Position numbers and translations under genes: made by a program
The notes under the pieces: model-generated
What the model saw: only the letters and a program-made list of their open reading frames with translations
The model's database searches: none
What the model was told of the DNA's origin: nothing
From: Roridomyces roridus
Taxonomy: Eukaryota; Basidiomycota; Agaricomycetes; Agaricales; Mycenaceae
Assembly (NCBI GenBank): GCA_029378245.1
Contig: JARKIF010000015.1
Location: 372,001-436,000 of the forward strand
Reading direction: 5' to 3'
DNA length: 64,000 nucleotides
In this document: one piece after another, positions 10,200 to 21,030 of the stretch
Position numbering within the stretch: the first letter of the stretch is position 1
Layout of the letters: every line of letters starts with the position of its first letter

Positions 10200-11970
10200 C
10201 CTTGAGCGATGCAGTGTCCGTCTCACAAGCAATGGGGAAAGGGATTTGTGCCTGTCTAATATTGGCCCCAAGGATCGCTCATAGAAATGGTCCATACCTA
10301 TTCCGGCCACCCATCGACCGGCAATACATAGATAACATAACGGGAGGTCTCCTTTTGGCTGGATATACGACGTAATCTGTTACTTTAGAACCACAGACCG
10401 ACCGAGTCCAGGCATAGCGCCTCGGACGGCGTCCTGAAGGAGGTGGCTTGGGGCCACGGCGGAGCTCACGCTGCTCAGGGAGAGCACTCGGTGTTGGTGG
10501 CACCAAAGTAGCTGGGCAGAATGGCAAGCCAGGGTAGGCAGGTGATGACGAGGGCATTCAAGGCGACACAAGAGCGACGGGAAGAAGTGACGGAGGAGAA
10601 AAGCGGTAATCAAATGACAGATTGATGGATGCTCCCTTTGGGTAGTGCCATCACGACTCTCTCGGAGAGTCTCTCCGACGAGTCTCCGTCGATTAGGATC
10701 ACTGTGGTTTTTTTTTCCGTGCCGACTTGAGTTATTTGACAACCGCGGTCTCCGCAACAACAAGAGTCCGCAGGCCTCGGCGTGTTCGGTGGAACATTGC
10801 ATACCGAAGCCGGACTCGGTCGCCGAAAAATGGAGAGCTTGAACGCAGTGCGAATTGAGCACACGCTGATCTTCCTCACCTGCTTACATGGGACGGGCAT
10901 GTCACCATGCAACTCACGGGGTTGTCAGTATGTAAGCCGCTCGTCGCATTCAAATTCCTTAGATACGTCTCCAGACCAACCAGACTCCCAAAACCGTCCT
11001 TGAAACCACCAAAGAGAAGATCGCCGTCTCGTCGGCGTTCAAACAATGTGAATGTGGGTAAGAAAGCTTCCCGCAACCTTTGTATGCAGTGGAGCTCGGC
11101 ACCGACTGAATTCATTCGGCGCGCATGCGGCATGCTCGTAGAGCGCTGGAATTGAAACATAGAAACAGTGGGCTGGGGAACAACCGGAGGCCCACGTCCC
11201 ACCGCAAGTAGAGCGCCCATGCCGCTTGAAGCTCCGTGAACTCTCTGTGCAACTCTCGCCAGCGAATGCGGCGGCGGTCGGTGGCAGTCGACGACGCAGC
11301 GATATTCTATGCTCCGATCGGCTGACCCACTCGATTGTCTAATTTCGGAACACCGTTCACCGCGGTCCCACGGTTCGATCTAGGCCGCGCAACGCACCGT
11401 CGTGTTTTACGATGCTCCGAAAGGTTTGAGTAGTTTACGCATGGTCATCGCCCTCATCCGAGTCATCGTTGGGACTATCCAAAAACTGGTCAGACAACCG
11501 ATAATCACGGAAATGCGGGCAAGTACATATTCACGGAATGAGCCAGCCAAGCGGCGGCAGTCGGAACGTCCCCACAAGCAGCGGCGTGCAGATGATCAAA
11601 ATATGATGAGCATGCCGAGACACGCGCCGCCCAGTAGCTGACGGATTTTTCCAGGGTGCAGTGTGAGTTAATTCATGCAGCGGGAATCGAACCCGACTGC
11701 TCCGTTGCTCAAATCGTGTAAAGACTGGAGCAAGACTGGATGGTAGCGCACAAACCGGTACGGCTCTTTGTCTACAGAATGGGATCTCCATCGTATCCAA
11801 ACCATCTTCGGAGATTTCAATATATTTTCTCAGGTCAAAACTGTGCTTGAAGCGATCAATGACAATCTGGGCGGCTCTACGGAATATGTGCCGTAGGGAA
11901 GGTTCGTTTGCACGCGACGTGTGTATTCACTCCCGTCTCGAATTAAAGAGTTCTGAGCATGCAGTCGATA
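10200..11970. other. No assignable gene
   Basis: A minus-strand frame around 10.93-11.13 kb has plausible amino-acid usage (LLFGGFKDGFGSLVGLETYL) but I do not recognise it and find no flanking exons. At 11681-11695 the minus strand carries a T-arm-like motif (CGGG, TTCGATT, CCCG) as in a tRNA 3' half, but no 5' half pairs with it. Confidence 0.3.
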
Positions 11971-12025
11971 CAATCACATCATGACACAGTCACATCATGA
12001 CACAATCACATCATGACACAATCAC
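11971..12025. repeat. 16-bp tandem repeat upstream of the F-box-like gene
   Basis: Three and a half copies of a 16-bp unit, CAATCACATCATGACA, with one change in the second copy. It ends about 100 bp before the ATG at 12128 and so lies in the promoter or 5' leader of that gene. Confidence 0.8.
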
Positions 12026-12127
12026 CACACTGCCTCTCAATCGCCTCTCTCTCTGTAACCTCACGGAGTTGATCCAGGTGAGCCACTGTGGTGTTTACAC
12101 AACAATATACTCACACACACAAGACCC

Positions 12128-13726
12128 ATGTACTCCCCCTTCTCCAACATCCTCCACACGAGCGCCGTACCTTCACCCGCGGAGTGCCAGCAAATCCAGG
12201 AGCTGCTTCGTGGTCCACGCCAGGAGATCACTCGTCTGCAACGTCTAATTGACGAAGCAACTCAGAAACGAGATGAACTGCAACACTTCGTGGATGCACA
12301 CACTGCCCTGTTGTCGTCAGCGCGACGCCTTCCGGACGACATCCTCTCAGAGATCTTCGTGGCATGCCTTGCCCCGACGAGAAATCCCGCTTTCTGCGCC
12401 GACCAGTCGCCCCTACTCGTCTCCCACATCTCGACTAATTGGCGCAGAGTCGCTCTCTCGACACCCCGTCTGTGGGCGTCTATGCACATCGCAGTGCCCG
12501 ATCAAAGCAGGCTCGACCGTCTCACAGAACAAGTCAGCCTTTGGTTATCCAGATCCGGAGCCGTTCCTCTGTCCATCTCCCTAGCCCTCTCCCAAACGGC
12601 CAGCTGGACGCCGGATGGGCTTTGCGATATATCATCGCTTCTTTCCATCCTTCTCGCGGAATCCCGCCGGTGGCGGAACATCCATTTCTCAGTGTCGAAT
12701 GCAGCCTCGAATTTCTTCATCCCCCAACTCACTGCTGCCGACGTCCCGCTGCTCCATTCGATGTCATTCAGCAATGACATCTCTTATGGTGCTCGAACGG
12801 GGACACCCGTGGATGTTTCACATCCACCGCTATCGTTCCTTGGGACCGATAGCCTTCGGAGTTTGACTACCTCCGTGTACAGCCTCGACCTCCACGCACC
12901 CGGGGCTGTGTCCTGGTATACACTAGTTCACTTGAAGTTGGAGATGGAAACCCACGGGGGTATCACGCACTCCTCCGCTCTGCACGTCTTGTCGCAGTGC
13001 CACTTCCTCGAGTACTGCGTGATTCCCCTGTACCGACGAACTGCACGAGACTCTCCTCTTGCAGCTAGCGTTGCGCACTTCACTCTCCCATACCTCACCG
13101 AGCTTCGTCTCGAAGTCTTAGGCCAAGCATACGACCAACACACCAAATTCTTCAGCTGCATATCCCTTCCTGCCTTGCGTTATTTTGAATTCAAAGGCGG
13201 TAGCATCAGCAACGTCAACAGCGATCCCCGTCTACTCCGCGAATGTTTCTTCCCGCAAGACCTATCCTCGCTCGAGCAACTCGAGGTCGAGGTCGCCCGT
13301 CTTCCGCAAGCCGTCTTCCTCAACATGCTCCCCGAGATGACGTCCCTGCAGAAGCTACACATGACACGCGAGCTGTCGTCGGAACAACCTGTCGACGGAG
13401 ATACTTTGATGCACACTTCCGAGCTGCTCGTTCAACTCACCGTCCCTGACACCGGGGACGTCGTACTTCCACAACTTCGACAACTGGACCTCGGGACATT
13501 CAGGAATCAACCCGCCCAGCAAATCGTGGCGTTCGTTCAATCCAGACGGGTGGCATCTCGCGTCGGTGTCGCGCAGCTCGAGCGGTTCTCTGGCAGGTTG
13601 GATCGAGTATCTGGGATCGAGGTCTTGGAGAAACTCGGAGATGAAGTGGCTGAAGGGTTGGATATCAACCTGAGGTATACTGGGATCACGCCGCCTCAGT
13701 ACTCGCCGATGGAGGGGATCCTGTAG
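12128..13726 (+). CDS. F-box-like / leucine-rich protein
   Basis: A single 532-residue open frame. Residues about 25-62 are charged and heptad-like (EITRLQRLIDEATQKRDELQ), a short coiled coil. An F-box-like domain follows (RRLPDDILSEIFVACL, then SHISTNWRRVALSTPRLWAS). The rest, about 130-520, has irregular leucine-rich spacing ending in a hydrophilic tail. This is the usual architecture of a very large Agaricomycete family thought to present substrates to SCF ubiquitin ligases; the substrate cannot be read from sequence. The frame is complete with no introns needed, so it is probably functional. Confidence 0.8.
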   Translation: MYSPFSNILHTSAVPSPAECQQIQELLRGPRQEITRLQRLIDEATQKRDELQHFVDAHTALLSSARRLPDDILSEIFVACLAPTRNPAFCADQSPLLVSHISTNWRRVALSTPRLWASMHIAVPDQSRLDRLTEQVSLWLSRSGAVPLSISLALSQTASWTPDGLCDISSLLSILLAESRRWRNIHFSVSNAASNFFIPQLTAADVPLLHSMSFSNDISYGARTGTPVDVSHPPLSFLGTDSLRSLTTSVYSLDLHAPGAVSWYTLVHLKLEMETHGGITHSSALHVLSQCHFLEYCVIPLYRRTARDSPLAASVAHFTLPYLTELRLEVLGQAYDQHTKFFSCISLPALRYFEFKGGSISNVNSDPRLLRECFFPQDLSSLEQLEVEVARLPQAVFLNMLPEMTSLQKLHMTRELSSEQPVDGDTLMHTSELLVQLTVPDTGDVVLPQLRQLDLGTFRNQPAQQIVAFVQSRRVASRVGVAQLERFSGRLDRVSGIEVLEKLGDEVAEGLDINLRYTGITPPQYSPMEGIL

Positions 13727-14861
13727 TTCCAAATCGAGCTTCAAGAAATTCAGACACGCACACTTTTTTCATCTCTCTATTCGGTATCTTTGTTCTCTAT
13801 CGTTCCTGATGAACGACCATGATTCAGGAAACCCGGGGGGGAGGGTCGGTTTCGCGTCTACCAAGCATGTCGGTTTCGCCTACGTTGAGAGCTGCCCAGT
13901 TAGTTGGAGATATATGAATTCTTTTTCCTCAAGGTTTGTATTATCCCGCCCGGCAGAGTATGATCATGAAAGTGGGAGGCTGAACTACGAACCCCTTCGG
14001 ATGTCCCAATTGGCGCGCATGCAGCTACTCCCAACGGCTTCCCGTTCGATTCGGGACTCGCCCATACATCTTGTTCCTCTGACGCACTTTTTAAACGTCA
14101 GTAACATAAAAAAAGAGATGGAGCGCTGGGCACACTTGGAGGCAGACGTCTGCTGGAAACCAACCCCAAAACCAACCACACTTCCCTTGCCCAGGCCTGG
14201 GTATGGATGCTCATTCGACGACCCATCAGCAGCTAAAGGTGCGTCGGAAGTGTATGTAGTCAGCACCAAGTAGAACCTTACTAGTTGCAGGTGCTGGCCT
14301 GTGCTGGCTATACGATCACTGCTTCCCTTCCCCTTACCAAAAAAGGTAGAAGGGCCCGTGCGACTCGGGACTGCGCCATGACGTCCCTGTGCCCGGGCTT
14401 TTTGAGAAAACTTGATATTCTGCGAAGCTGCTGTAAGTGTTCGTTGAGTCTGGAGCGCGGTGACTAATGGTCGTGTGAGGAGATGCCGGAGGAGAGATGT
14501 ACGAGGACAGCGGCTGGGGTGTATTCTATCGTGACGGTTTGGAGGTCATTCAAGAAGTACCAAGTGGAGGTGGAGGGTATAAACCGTAGCGTCTATAATC
14601 AGATTCGACTCGAAGAAGGAAAAAGAAAAGAAGGATGGCGACGCACTGAAATCACACGCATGAGCGCATGAAACGCCAACATGGCGCCTCAGACTGTCAA
14701 TGACTGGATGCTGCACGAGTAGACTTTGCACGCCGTGTCTCCTGGTCCATCGTCGCGCGTCTCACACTGAGGACATCTCTGTTGCGCCCGAGCAAGTTGA
14801 GAGCAAGCCGTTTTGACAGCACCCGGATCATTACGCATACACGATCATACAAACGCGTCGC
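13727..14861. other. No gene recognised; contains dispersed repeat copy 2
   Basis: A 154-codon open frame starting at 13809 begins inside the dispersed repeat (13843-13906) and has no recognisable domain; I do not call it a gene. At 14040-14056 the plus strand has a perfect five-pair T-arm-like hairpin (TCCCG, TTCGATT, CGGGA) without a matching tRNA 5' half. Confidence 0.3.
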
Positions 14862-15777
14862 ATCCAGTGTCTTGCAATATCTAATTCAACCGAAAAGAGA
14901 AATATATTTATCTGATCGCCCTTTATTCCCGGTTGCTTGGAAGAAAAAACTCTTCAAATTGGGAGGCGCCGACGCAACCCCCGACAGAATACTTCCAAGT
15001 CCCCTCCATCATTCCCGATGCCATATCAAACTCCTGCGAGCACAGGAACCTCGATCTATTTCTTCGATATTTCCCCGCCCAGGCCGAGCTCGACATTTTG
15101 TAAGGGATCAGAGGTGTCTCCTGTAGTAGACACTCTGCGCTGCGGCTCATCTGTCTAGACAGGCAGTCAGAAGTCAAAGTAAGTAATCCAGAAGGATGAT
15201 TTCTGGAACGCACTTCTGCGGCAGAATTGGTCAAATCTAAACATCCCAGCTCCTCATGTTGAGGCTCCTCGACAAGGGATTCAAGTTGCAGAGCGACAGA
15301 TTCAAAGTCGCAGGGATTACCTCCCAGTTCGCGGGGCTGCCTACTTTTCTCGGAAAGCTCGAGTAGGAATCTCGTTACCAGGATCGCGGTGAGGCTGCAG
15401 TCGGTGCCAGTCAGCCTATAAATTCAATAGTGGTAGCTTAATTGGCAACTCACGAACCCACGAATGGAAAGAGTAAATTTCGGACGTGGGCGCGCGCCTG
15501 GATATTTTGCCTTCGCTGAGTTTGGATTCTCAAGGTAGAGAAAGTGACTGACGGATGGGATCTATATCGTCCTCCTCAGATGTAGGTTCTCCAACGTATG
15601 GAAATACGCACCTGGACAAATACAGCCTCCATCGCCATAATTACAAAAATCATCCTTGGAGTCGAAATCAATTCTACATATTCAGAAGGAGGGCTAGCTC
15701 ACACTAAATCTCGAATCGCTGGAAACAAGCAGTCTTGTATTGGCACCAGCACCTAACAGAAATTCAGAGTCTCACCT

Positions 15778-16873
15778 TCTGCGATGAAAAACGACGTGAG
15801 CGGCGTGGTACTGGTGAGGGAGAACCGTGGAAGCTTGTTGTGCAGTCCGAGGAGCAATGCCATAGTCACTGTCGCGTCGAATGCTGCTCTGAGGCAGGGG
15901 AGGAGTGTTACTGTCGGAGTTTTAGCGTGTGTTGGCAATTGAATGCACGACGCACTTATCCTAAAAATTAGGCAGTGTCAGCCAACTGGGCAGAGACTCG
16001 GAAGGAGTGAAGCTCACCGAGCAGTGGCTGTTGAGCCGAGTAAACGGCATTGTGGGAACGGCGATGGATTGGACACTGCGACGTTGATGATGGGCGAAGC
16101 CAGGCCCAGCGCAACTATCGTCTGCGATGAAAAACGACGTGAGCGGTGTGGTACTGGTGAGGGAAAGCTTGTTGTGCAGTCTGAGGAGCAATGCCATAGT
16201 CACTGTTGCGTCGAATGCTGCTCTGAGGCAGGGGAGGAGTATTACTGTCGGACTTTTAGCGTGTGTTGGAAATTGAATGTACGACGCACTTATCCTAAAA
16301 ATTAGGCAGTGTCAAGGGGTATCTGCCAGGAGATGCCGAGACACAGCCTCATAGGTAGGGTAGGGTCCGGGGGTCCTTAATCCACTTTTCTGAATGTTGC
16401 TCAGATTCATTCAAAAACACTTTTGGGACACTCTTTGAAAAAAATCGGGTTTTCTGATGGGAACATTGATCCCAACAGTGATTTCTGAGCCCAGTCAGAG
16501 GCTTCATTTTCATGCTCGGAACATGGAATGTAATGTTCATTTAATGTTCCCGCACTAGCTGGGTGGCGTATCAAGAGAATTCATGATCCCTCAGTCACGT
16601 TTCTCGGCCATCAGTCACGTGAATTTCCTTATGGGGCTCGGCTAATAGGTAGGTAGGGGTTCGGGGGTCCTTAGTTCACTTTTCCGACCCTGTGTATAAT
16701 TTTTTAAGGGTGCCTACCCCTTGGGCAGTGTCAGCCAACTGGGCAGAGACTCGGACGGAGTGAAGCTCACCGAGCAGTGGCTGTTGAGCCGAGTAAACGA
16801 CATTGTGGGAACGGCGACGGATTGGACACTGCGACGTTGATGATGGGCGAAGCCAGGCCCAGCGCAACTATCG
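15778..16873. repeat. Tandem duplication of a ~345-bp unit, split by a MITE
   Basis: Unit X (15778-15970) is followed by unit Y (15971-16121), then by X again (16122-16304) and Y again (16724-16873), the second Y being separated by a 411-bp MITE. X copies share CTGCGATGAAAAACGACGTG; Y copies share GGCAGTGTCAGCCAACTGGG. The first X-Y junction is the undisturbed version of the site the MITE entered. Part of X also appears in the right arm (60648-60785). Confidence 0.85.
16313..16723. mobile_element. hAT-type MITE, 411 bp
   Basis: Terminal inverted repeats are CAAGGGGTA. The flanking 8-bp direct repeats are GGCAGTGT (16305-16312 and 16724-16731). The uninterrupted site with a single GGCAGTGT is present 334 bp to the left (15971-15978), so both the ends and the target duplication are certain. 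The 8-bp duplication fits the hAT superfamily. There is no coding capacity. Confidence 0.85.
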
Positions 16874-17689
16874 GGATTGTGGTGCGGATTCCGTTTATCG
16901 CTTTGACTTTCAATGACAGCATGTCTACAAAGGGTCAGCCGTACGTACGTCAGGGATGATGAAGCACGCACAAATGTAGCATAGTTGGAACGATGTGTCC
17001 AATCCGAGGGCGATTTTGTCCAGTACAGCGCATCTGAAAAACCAATTTGAGACGTGCGAGTCAGAGAAAAGGAATCACGAATACCTCTGGATGAAATGTC
17101 GGACAAATATGCGACATTGTGAAAGAAATCTTACGGCCATCGTCGGGCTATGATCCACGACCGCCGCGACCAAAAGCAGTTGATACAAAAAGGGTAGGTA
17201 CCGAAGCGCGAAAAAGTTCCAGTCGTTTCGGAATTGCCGATATCGCCGATGCTGGTAGTATTTGAGCTCTTCGGAGAACGTGAGCAGGTAGTCGTAGTAG
17301 AAAATGGCTGCGGAGGAGATTCAGTTGGGTTTGACAATACGGGGAATGTGCTGAGGGAATATTCTCTTACCTGCGGCTGAGATTAAGGCGTGGTTGGCCC
17401 AGAGCACTGAGGAGCTAGGAGTGATTTCTAGAGACGTCAAGTGCAGACATAGAAGACTTACTCCATCAGTTCTCGAGCAAGGAGCGGGCTGGCGAGGGTG
17501 AGTGTGAGCAGAAACCGGAGCCTTTAAATGTGAAGACGGGATCGACAGCTTCAAGGCTGTTCTCAAGGGTCGGCTTTCTGACACAAGCGATTGAAACGCC
17601 GTGCGTCCCGTGTGTTTGAAGACATCGCCTAGATCGTCGCTTTCGAGGGCGTCGGAGCCTTGGAAGGCTTTTATCGAGACGAAGTGCAT
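16874..17689 (-). pseudogene. DUF6533 membrane protein gene, 3'-truncated
   Basis: From the ATG at 17689 a hydrophilic N-terminus is followed, after short introns, by ITPSSSVLWANHALISAA and then by a DUF6533-like core (IFYYDYLLTFSEELKYY, then NDWNFFALRYLPFLYQLLLV). DUF6533 proteins are multi-pass membrane proteins of unknown role that are abundant in mushroom genomes. The next exon (WTKSPSDWTHRSNYATF) runs into the tandem-repeat unit at 16873, and the remaining transmembrane helices are missing. Confidence 0.6.
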
Positions 17690-17821
17690 TTAGGAACTGG
17701 GAGTGCGAAGGTTACTGTTACGATTTGATTACGATTACGATGCTCGGGTGTGTATCTATGTCTCTAGACGCCTGAATTGCTGATGAAATGAACATAAATA
17801 TTGCGCACCTCTTATCCAGAT

Positions 17822-19380
17822 TCAAGGGATTTCATGAAGCCCCCAATCAGGCTCCTCCACCAGCCGCATCACACTCCGCAGAACAGGCGGCAATTCGGAG
17901 ACGACCCATTCTTCAAAACGTCCCCGTACCGTTAAATCCCAATAATTCCTCCAAATCCCCTGAAGTGCGAGAATATGGCGGTCAAAATGCACTTTTAATC
18001 CAGTGCACCATTTTCCCGCAAAAATGAGGTTCCGCAGTACTTTTTCACCCAAAAAATCGATTTTCGCGCACCATTTGAGTTCCAAAGTTCGAATAAAAAT
18101 GGGGCGCGCGACGCGACTCGCGCGCGCTCCTTTATTTCTGACATCGCTCACATGCGCGCTCCATTTTTGATGACCGAGACCGGTCCAGACCCGCGCTCCA
18201 ATCTTTCTGCGTCAAATTGACAGCGCGCGCTCCATTTATCCGACTTCAAATGCGCGCTCCATTTTTTTGAGCTTGTGGACTTGGGAAAATTCCCAGCAAA
18301 GCCGATTCGGATCAACGGCCGGCATAAAATATCACTGATGCTACCATGCAATCAATCACACTCCGGTCCCGTTTGTACCTCCTCGAGTGCAGCAAGTTAT
18401 CACTACTACGGAGAAGGTGCTGGCAAGGTGCTGGAGTGGCCCACACTGTCTGAGAATGTCGGCGGCACTCAGAGCCGAGATGCCGAGATCACGGCAGTTT
18501 CGGCTTCCGAACGTTGACTTTTACAAGTCCCCACGTCAGAAAAATGGAGCGCGCATGGAATACAAAATGGAGCGCGCGCACTGTCAAGTTAGCGCCGAAA
18601 AATGGAGCGCCGGTCTGGACCGGTCTGGACCGGTCTCGGTCATCAGAAATGAGCGCGCATGTGCACAAGTGTCACAAGAAAAGGAGCGCGCGCTAGTCGC
18701 GTTGCGCGCCCCATTTTTTTTCGAACTTTGGAACCTTAGATGGGGTGCGCAAATCAATTTTGTAGTCAAAAAGTGGTGCGGAACCTCATTTTTGCGAAAA
18801 CATGGTGCGCTTGATTAAAAGTGCATTTTGACCGCCATAGTGCGAGAAGTTCAAGTCGGCTGTAGTTAGGGTCCTGGAGCGCTTCGACGAACGCGGGCAG
18901 CGGATCTTGTGTGAGCTTGCGGACCCCACCGCCCACGTCGACATGGATAATCAAGCGACGAAGGTTGGGGCAGTTGAGCTGCTGCAACATGTCGATGAGA
19001 TCTTGGGAGATGTAGGTGCCCCATTCCAGCGTGGAGCCATTGAAGTCGAGACGGAATGAAAACGAGTCGGTGATTTCGAGGCTCTGGAGTGCTGTGCACC
19101 GCTCGAACATGAGGCCCGGGGAAAGTGGTTCTAAGACGCAGGTTAATTTGGTCATGTCACTGTGATATGCGACTAACCTCTGTTCCGTCCAAAGTCAGTG
19201 TGAAGGTGTTCGAGGACTCTGCCGAAGAAGAGCAAGAACCCGGATACCCCCGCAACGATTCTGGGTCGGCGGTCGAATTGACCGTCATGTCGAGGACGAG
19301 CGCCTGGAGAGATGGCTCTAGTGGACACCGAGCCCTCCGGGACGTTCAAGTTGGAGATGCTTCAAACCTTGAAACCCAGA
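17822..19380 (-). pseudogene. F-box/LRR-type gene 3' half, split by a fold-back element
   Basis: Reading leftwards, leucine-rich coding sequence (FERCTALQSLEITDSFSF, then LIDMLQQLNCPNLRRLIIHV, then FVEALQDPNYSRLELL) runs to 18840. It resumes at 17973 as LQGIWRNYWDLTVRGRFEEW and ends at the stop at 17822-17824. Deleting the element and one 9-bp target copy joins LELLA to LQGIW in frame. The 5' part, including any F-box, is missing: the gene breaks off near 19380 where the duplicated block B begins. It resembles the C-terminal LRR region of Agaricomycete F-box proteins. Confidence 0.65.
17974..18839. mobile_element. Fold-back Mutator-like element, 866 bp
   Basis: Long inverted ends begin TATGGCGGTCAAAATGCACT on both sides and extend as an imperfect palindrome for roughly 250-300 bp per side, with many copies of ATGGAGCGCGC and its complement. 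Flanking 9-bp direct repeats are GTGCGAGAA (17965-17973 and 18840-18848). Long inverted ends and a 9-bp duplication fit non-autonomous Mutator-like elements. There is no transposase; it sits in the coding sequence of the F-box/LRR fragment. Confidence 0.85.
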
Positions 19381-19458
19381 CTATTCATATACATGGGGCA
19401 TAAAGAGACATAATGAGGGTATAAGCAATGGATATACAACAGATCGTCCACTCGACGT

Positions 19459-20121
19459 TCACGCAACATGGAGTCTCCAAACACCCGACGTGCTCGTCGG
19501 CGTGAGCCCCTTCAGCTGCGTGCATCCCATCAAGTAATCAATACGCTTGACGCCAGACGCCTTCTCATGCCCGTACCCCCGATGACCCTTCAACCGGTTG
19601 TATCGCGCGGTATAAGCAGCCGTGACGCGCCGCATGAGCTTCTCATTGCCCAGCGACTGGAATTCCACTCCGGTGATATTTGTGCGGAGTCCTGAATATA
19701 AAGCGGCGAGGACGTCTGCCACGGTTACGTAGCCCAGAGTCCGACTCGACGCCGAGATGGTGAAGGACCAGGGGAGGTGTGGAGTGCTGATTGTGATTGT
19801 GGATTGAGAGGGGTAGACGGCCGGCTCGGACATGCGAGCAGAGGATAGACCGTGGTGCGTCGTCGTGAGGGACGACGGGTGGAGGGAGAGGTCGTATGTG
19901 AGCATGGGGTGGCTGCTATACGCGAGGAGAGGGTGCAGTTTCGCATGCGTAGAGTCCGTATAGGATCTGCGGGGTGCATATGGTGGGAGTGCATTGTGGT
20001 AAGACGGTGGAGTGTATGGGCCAGAGGATGAATCGTCGTCCGAGTGGACGGAGTGACTGAGATCGGGGACTGGAGAGTGGAAGATGTTCTGAGTCGAGAA
20101 ACGGACGTGCTTCCCTGGCAT
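19459..20121 (-). CDS. DUF6699 protein, left copy
   Basis: A single-exon 220-residue protein. It starts MPGKHVRFSTQNIFHSPVPD, has a Ser/Pro/Tyr-rich first third, and then a DUF6699-like domain: MLTYDLSLHPSS, ITISTPHLPWSFTISAS, TVADVLAALYSGLR. DUF6699 is a basidiomycete family of unknown function. It is identical to the right copy at 59081-59743 except at residue 86 (Thr here, Ala there), while several silent sites differ. A TATTTAA motif lies about 50 bp upstream (20170-20176). The frame is intact and probably expressed. Confidence 0.8.
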   Translation of the reverse strand: MPGKHVRFSTQNIFHSPVPDLSHSVHSDDDSSSGPYTPPSYHNALPPYAPRRSYTDSTHAKLHPLLAYSSHPMLTYDLSLHPSSLTTTHHGLSSARMSEPAVYPSQSTITISTPHLPWSFTISASSRTLGYVTVADVLAALYSGLRTNITGVEFQSLGNEKLMRRVTAAYTARYNRLKGHRGYGHEKASGVKRIDYLMGCTQLKGLTPTSTSGVWRLHVA

Positions 20122-20169
20122 GCGATGGGGAGTGGGTAAATGTGGAGGACGAGATGAAGTGCTTGGCAG

Positions 20170-20176
20170 TTAAATA
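20170..20176 (-). promoter_or_regulatory. TATA-like element of the left DUF6699 gene
   Basis: The minus strand reads TATTTAA about 50 bp before the ATG at 20121. The right copy has the matching TATTTAAAT at 59028-59036, so the promoter was duplicated with the gene. Confidence 0.4.
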
Positions 20177-21030
20177 CCAGTCGGCGCCCGCCATCAAAGT
20201 ACCGCCATGCATCCGAAGGCGCACCGCCTTGATTATCTCGAATGGGGTTGTGGGCGCTTGATTGAGTACTTGATAGATTTCCACAGCTTTCATCGGAGCC
20301 AAAGTGAAATGACGCACCGCAGACTTGGAGATCCTTGACTCAAGAGTCAAGGGAGGGAGAAACTTCCCTCGGTTGCGATTCCTTTGTGAGTCAGACCGCA
20401 GCAGAGAGTTCTCCAATCCGTAGCGCTGCGCCGTCGCCCAAGGCCACGGTGAATGACGCACTACAGACAGCTTACTCGCTGAATTGTGCGGGGCGGACAC
20501 CGCCTCAAAGCATGGATCTTGACATCAGGCGGTGCATTGGCGTATATTGATTTTAACCGTATCCGGTCGCTAGCCTCGTGAAGGCGTGGAGATCTTCGTG
20601 CGCAGCGTCGGTGCCGGTGCATTTGCATTTTCATGACATTGCAGGATGAGGCCCGCAGCTAGCCATCACTGCCTTGAATAAATTCCGTCGTTGTGCCGCA
20701 GAGTACGTCGTCAGCAGGAATTGAATTGTCAGATAACTTGATGAGTATCCAACAGCAATCCAGATTCCAGAAATCGGAGGACCCAACGCATACGTAGGCA
20801 CGGCACGGCACGCGGAGTCTCGATGTCGGAGTAGTGGTGGGAGAAAGCAAGGGCCGGTAACGTAGTTAGTCACCGATCGCTCCTGGTTCTTCCGGCCATG
20901 ATTCCTTTCCAAATTGACTCGTCCTCGTCCTCGCCGTCGTCGTGGTCATCCCAGACGCTCTATCGCCAACCGACCGGATCTGTAACGGAACACAGCATGG
21001 TATGTCCCGAACGCTCTCAAGAACTCGTGC

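Larger units (their letters stand above)
14862..21030. repeat. Left arm of a large inverted duplication
   Basis: Two blocks here recur, inverted, at the far side of the window. Block A (14862 to about 15925) matches about 60648-62284; block B (about 19385-21030) matches about 57358-59825. The order is collinear in the two arms, so they are one interrupted inverted duplication separated by 36.3 kb. By eye the blocks are roughly 90% alike or better. Each arm has its own insertions: this arm holds a tandem duplication, a MITE, a fold-back element and fragments of DUF6533 and F-box genes between A and B. Confidence 0.85.

Noticed and set aside
13809..14273. A 154-codon frame after the F-box-like gene.
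   Set aside because: It begins inside a dispersed repeat and has no recognisable domain.
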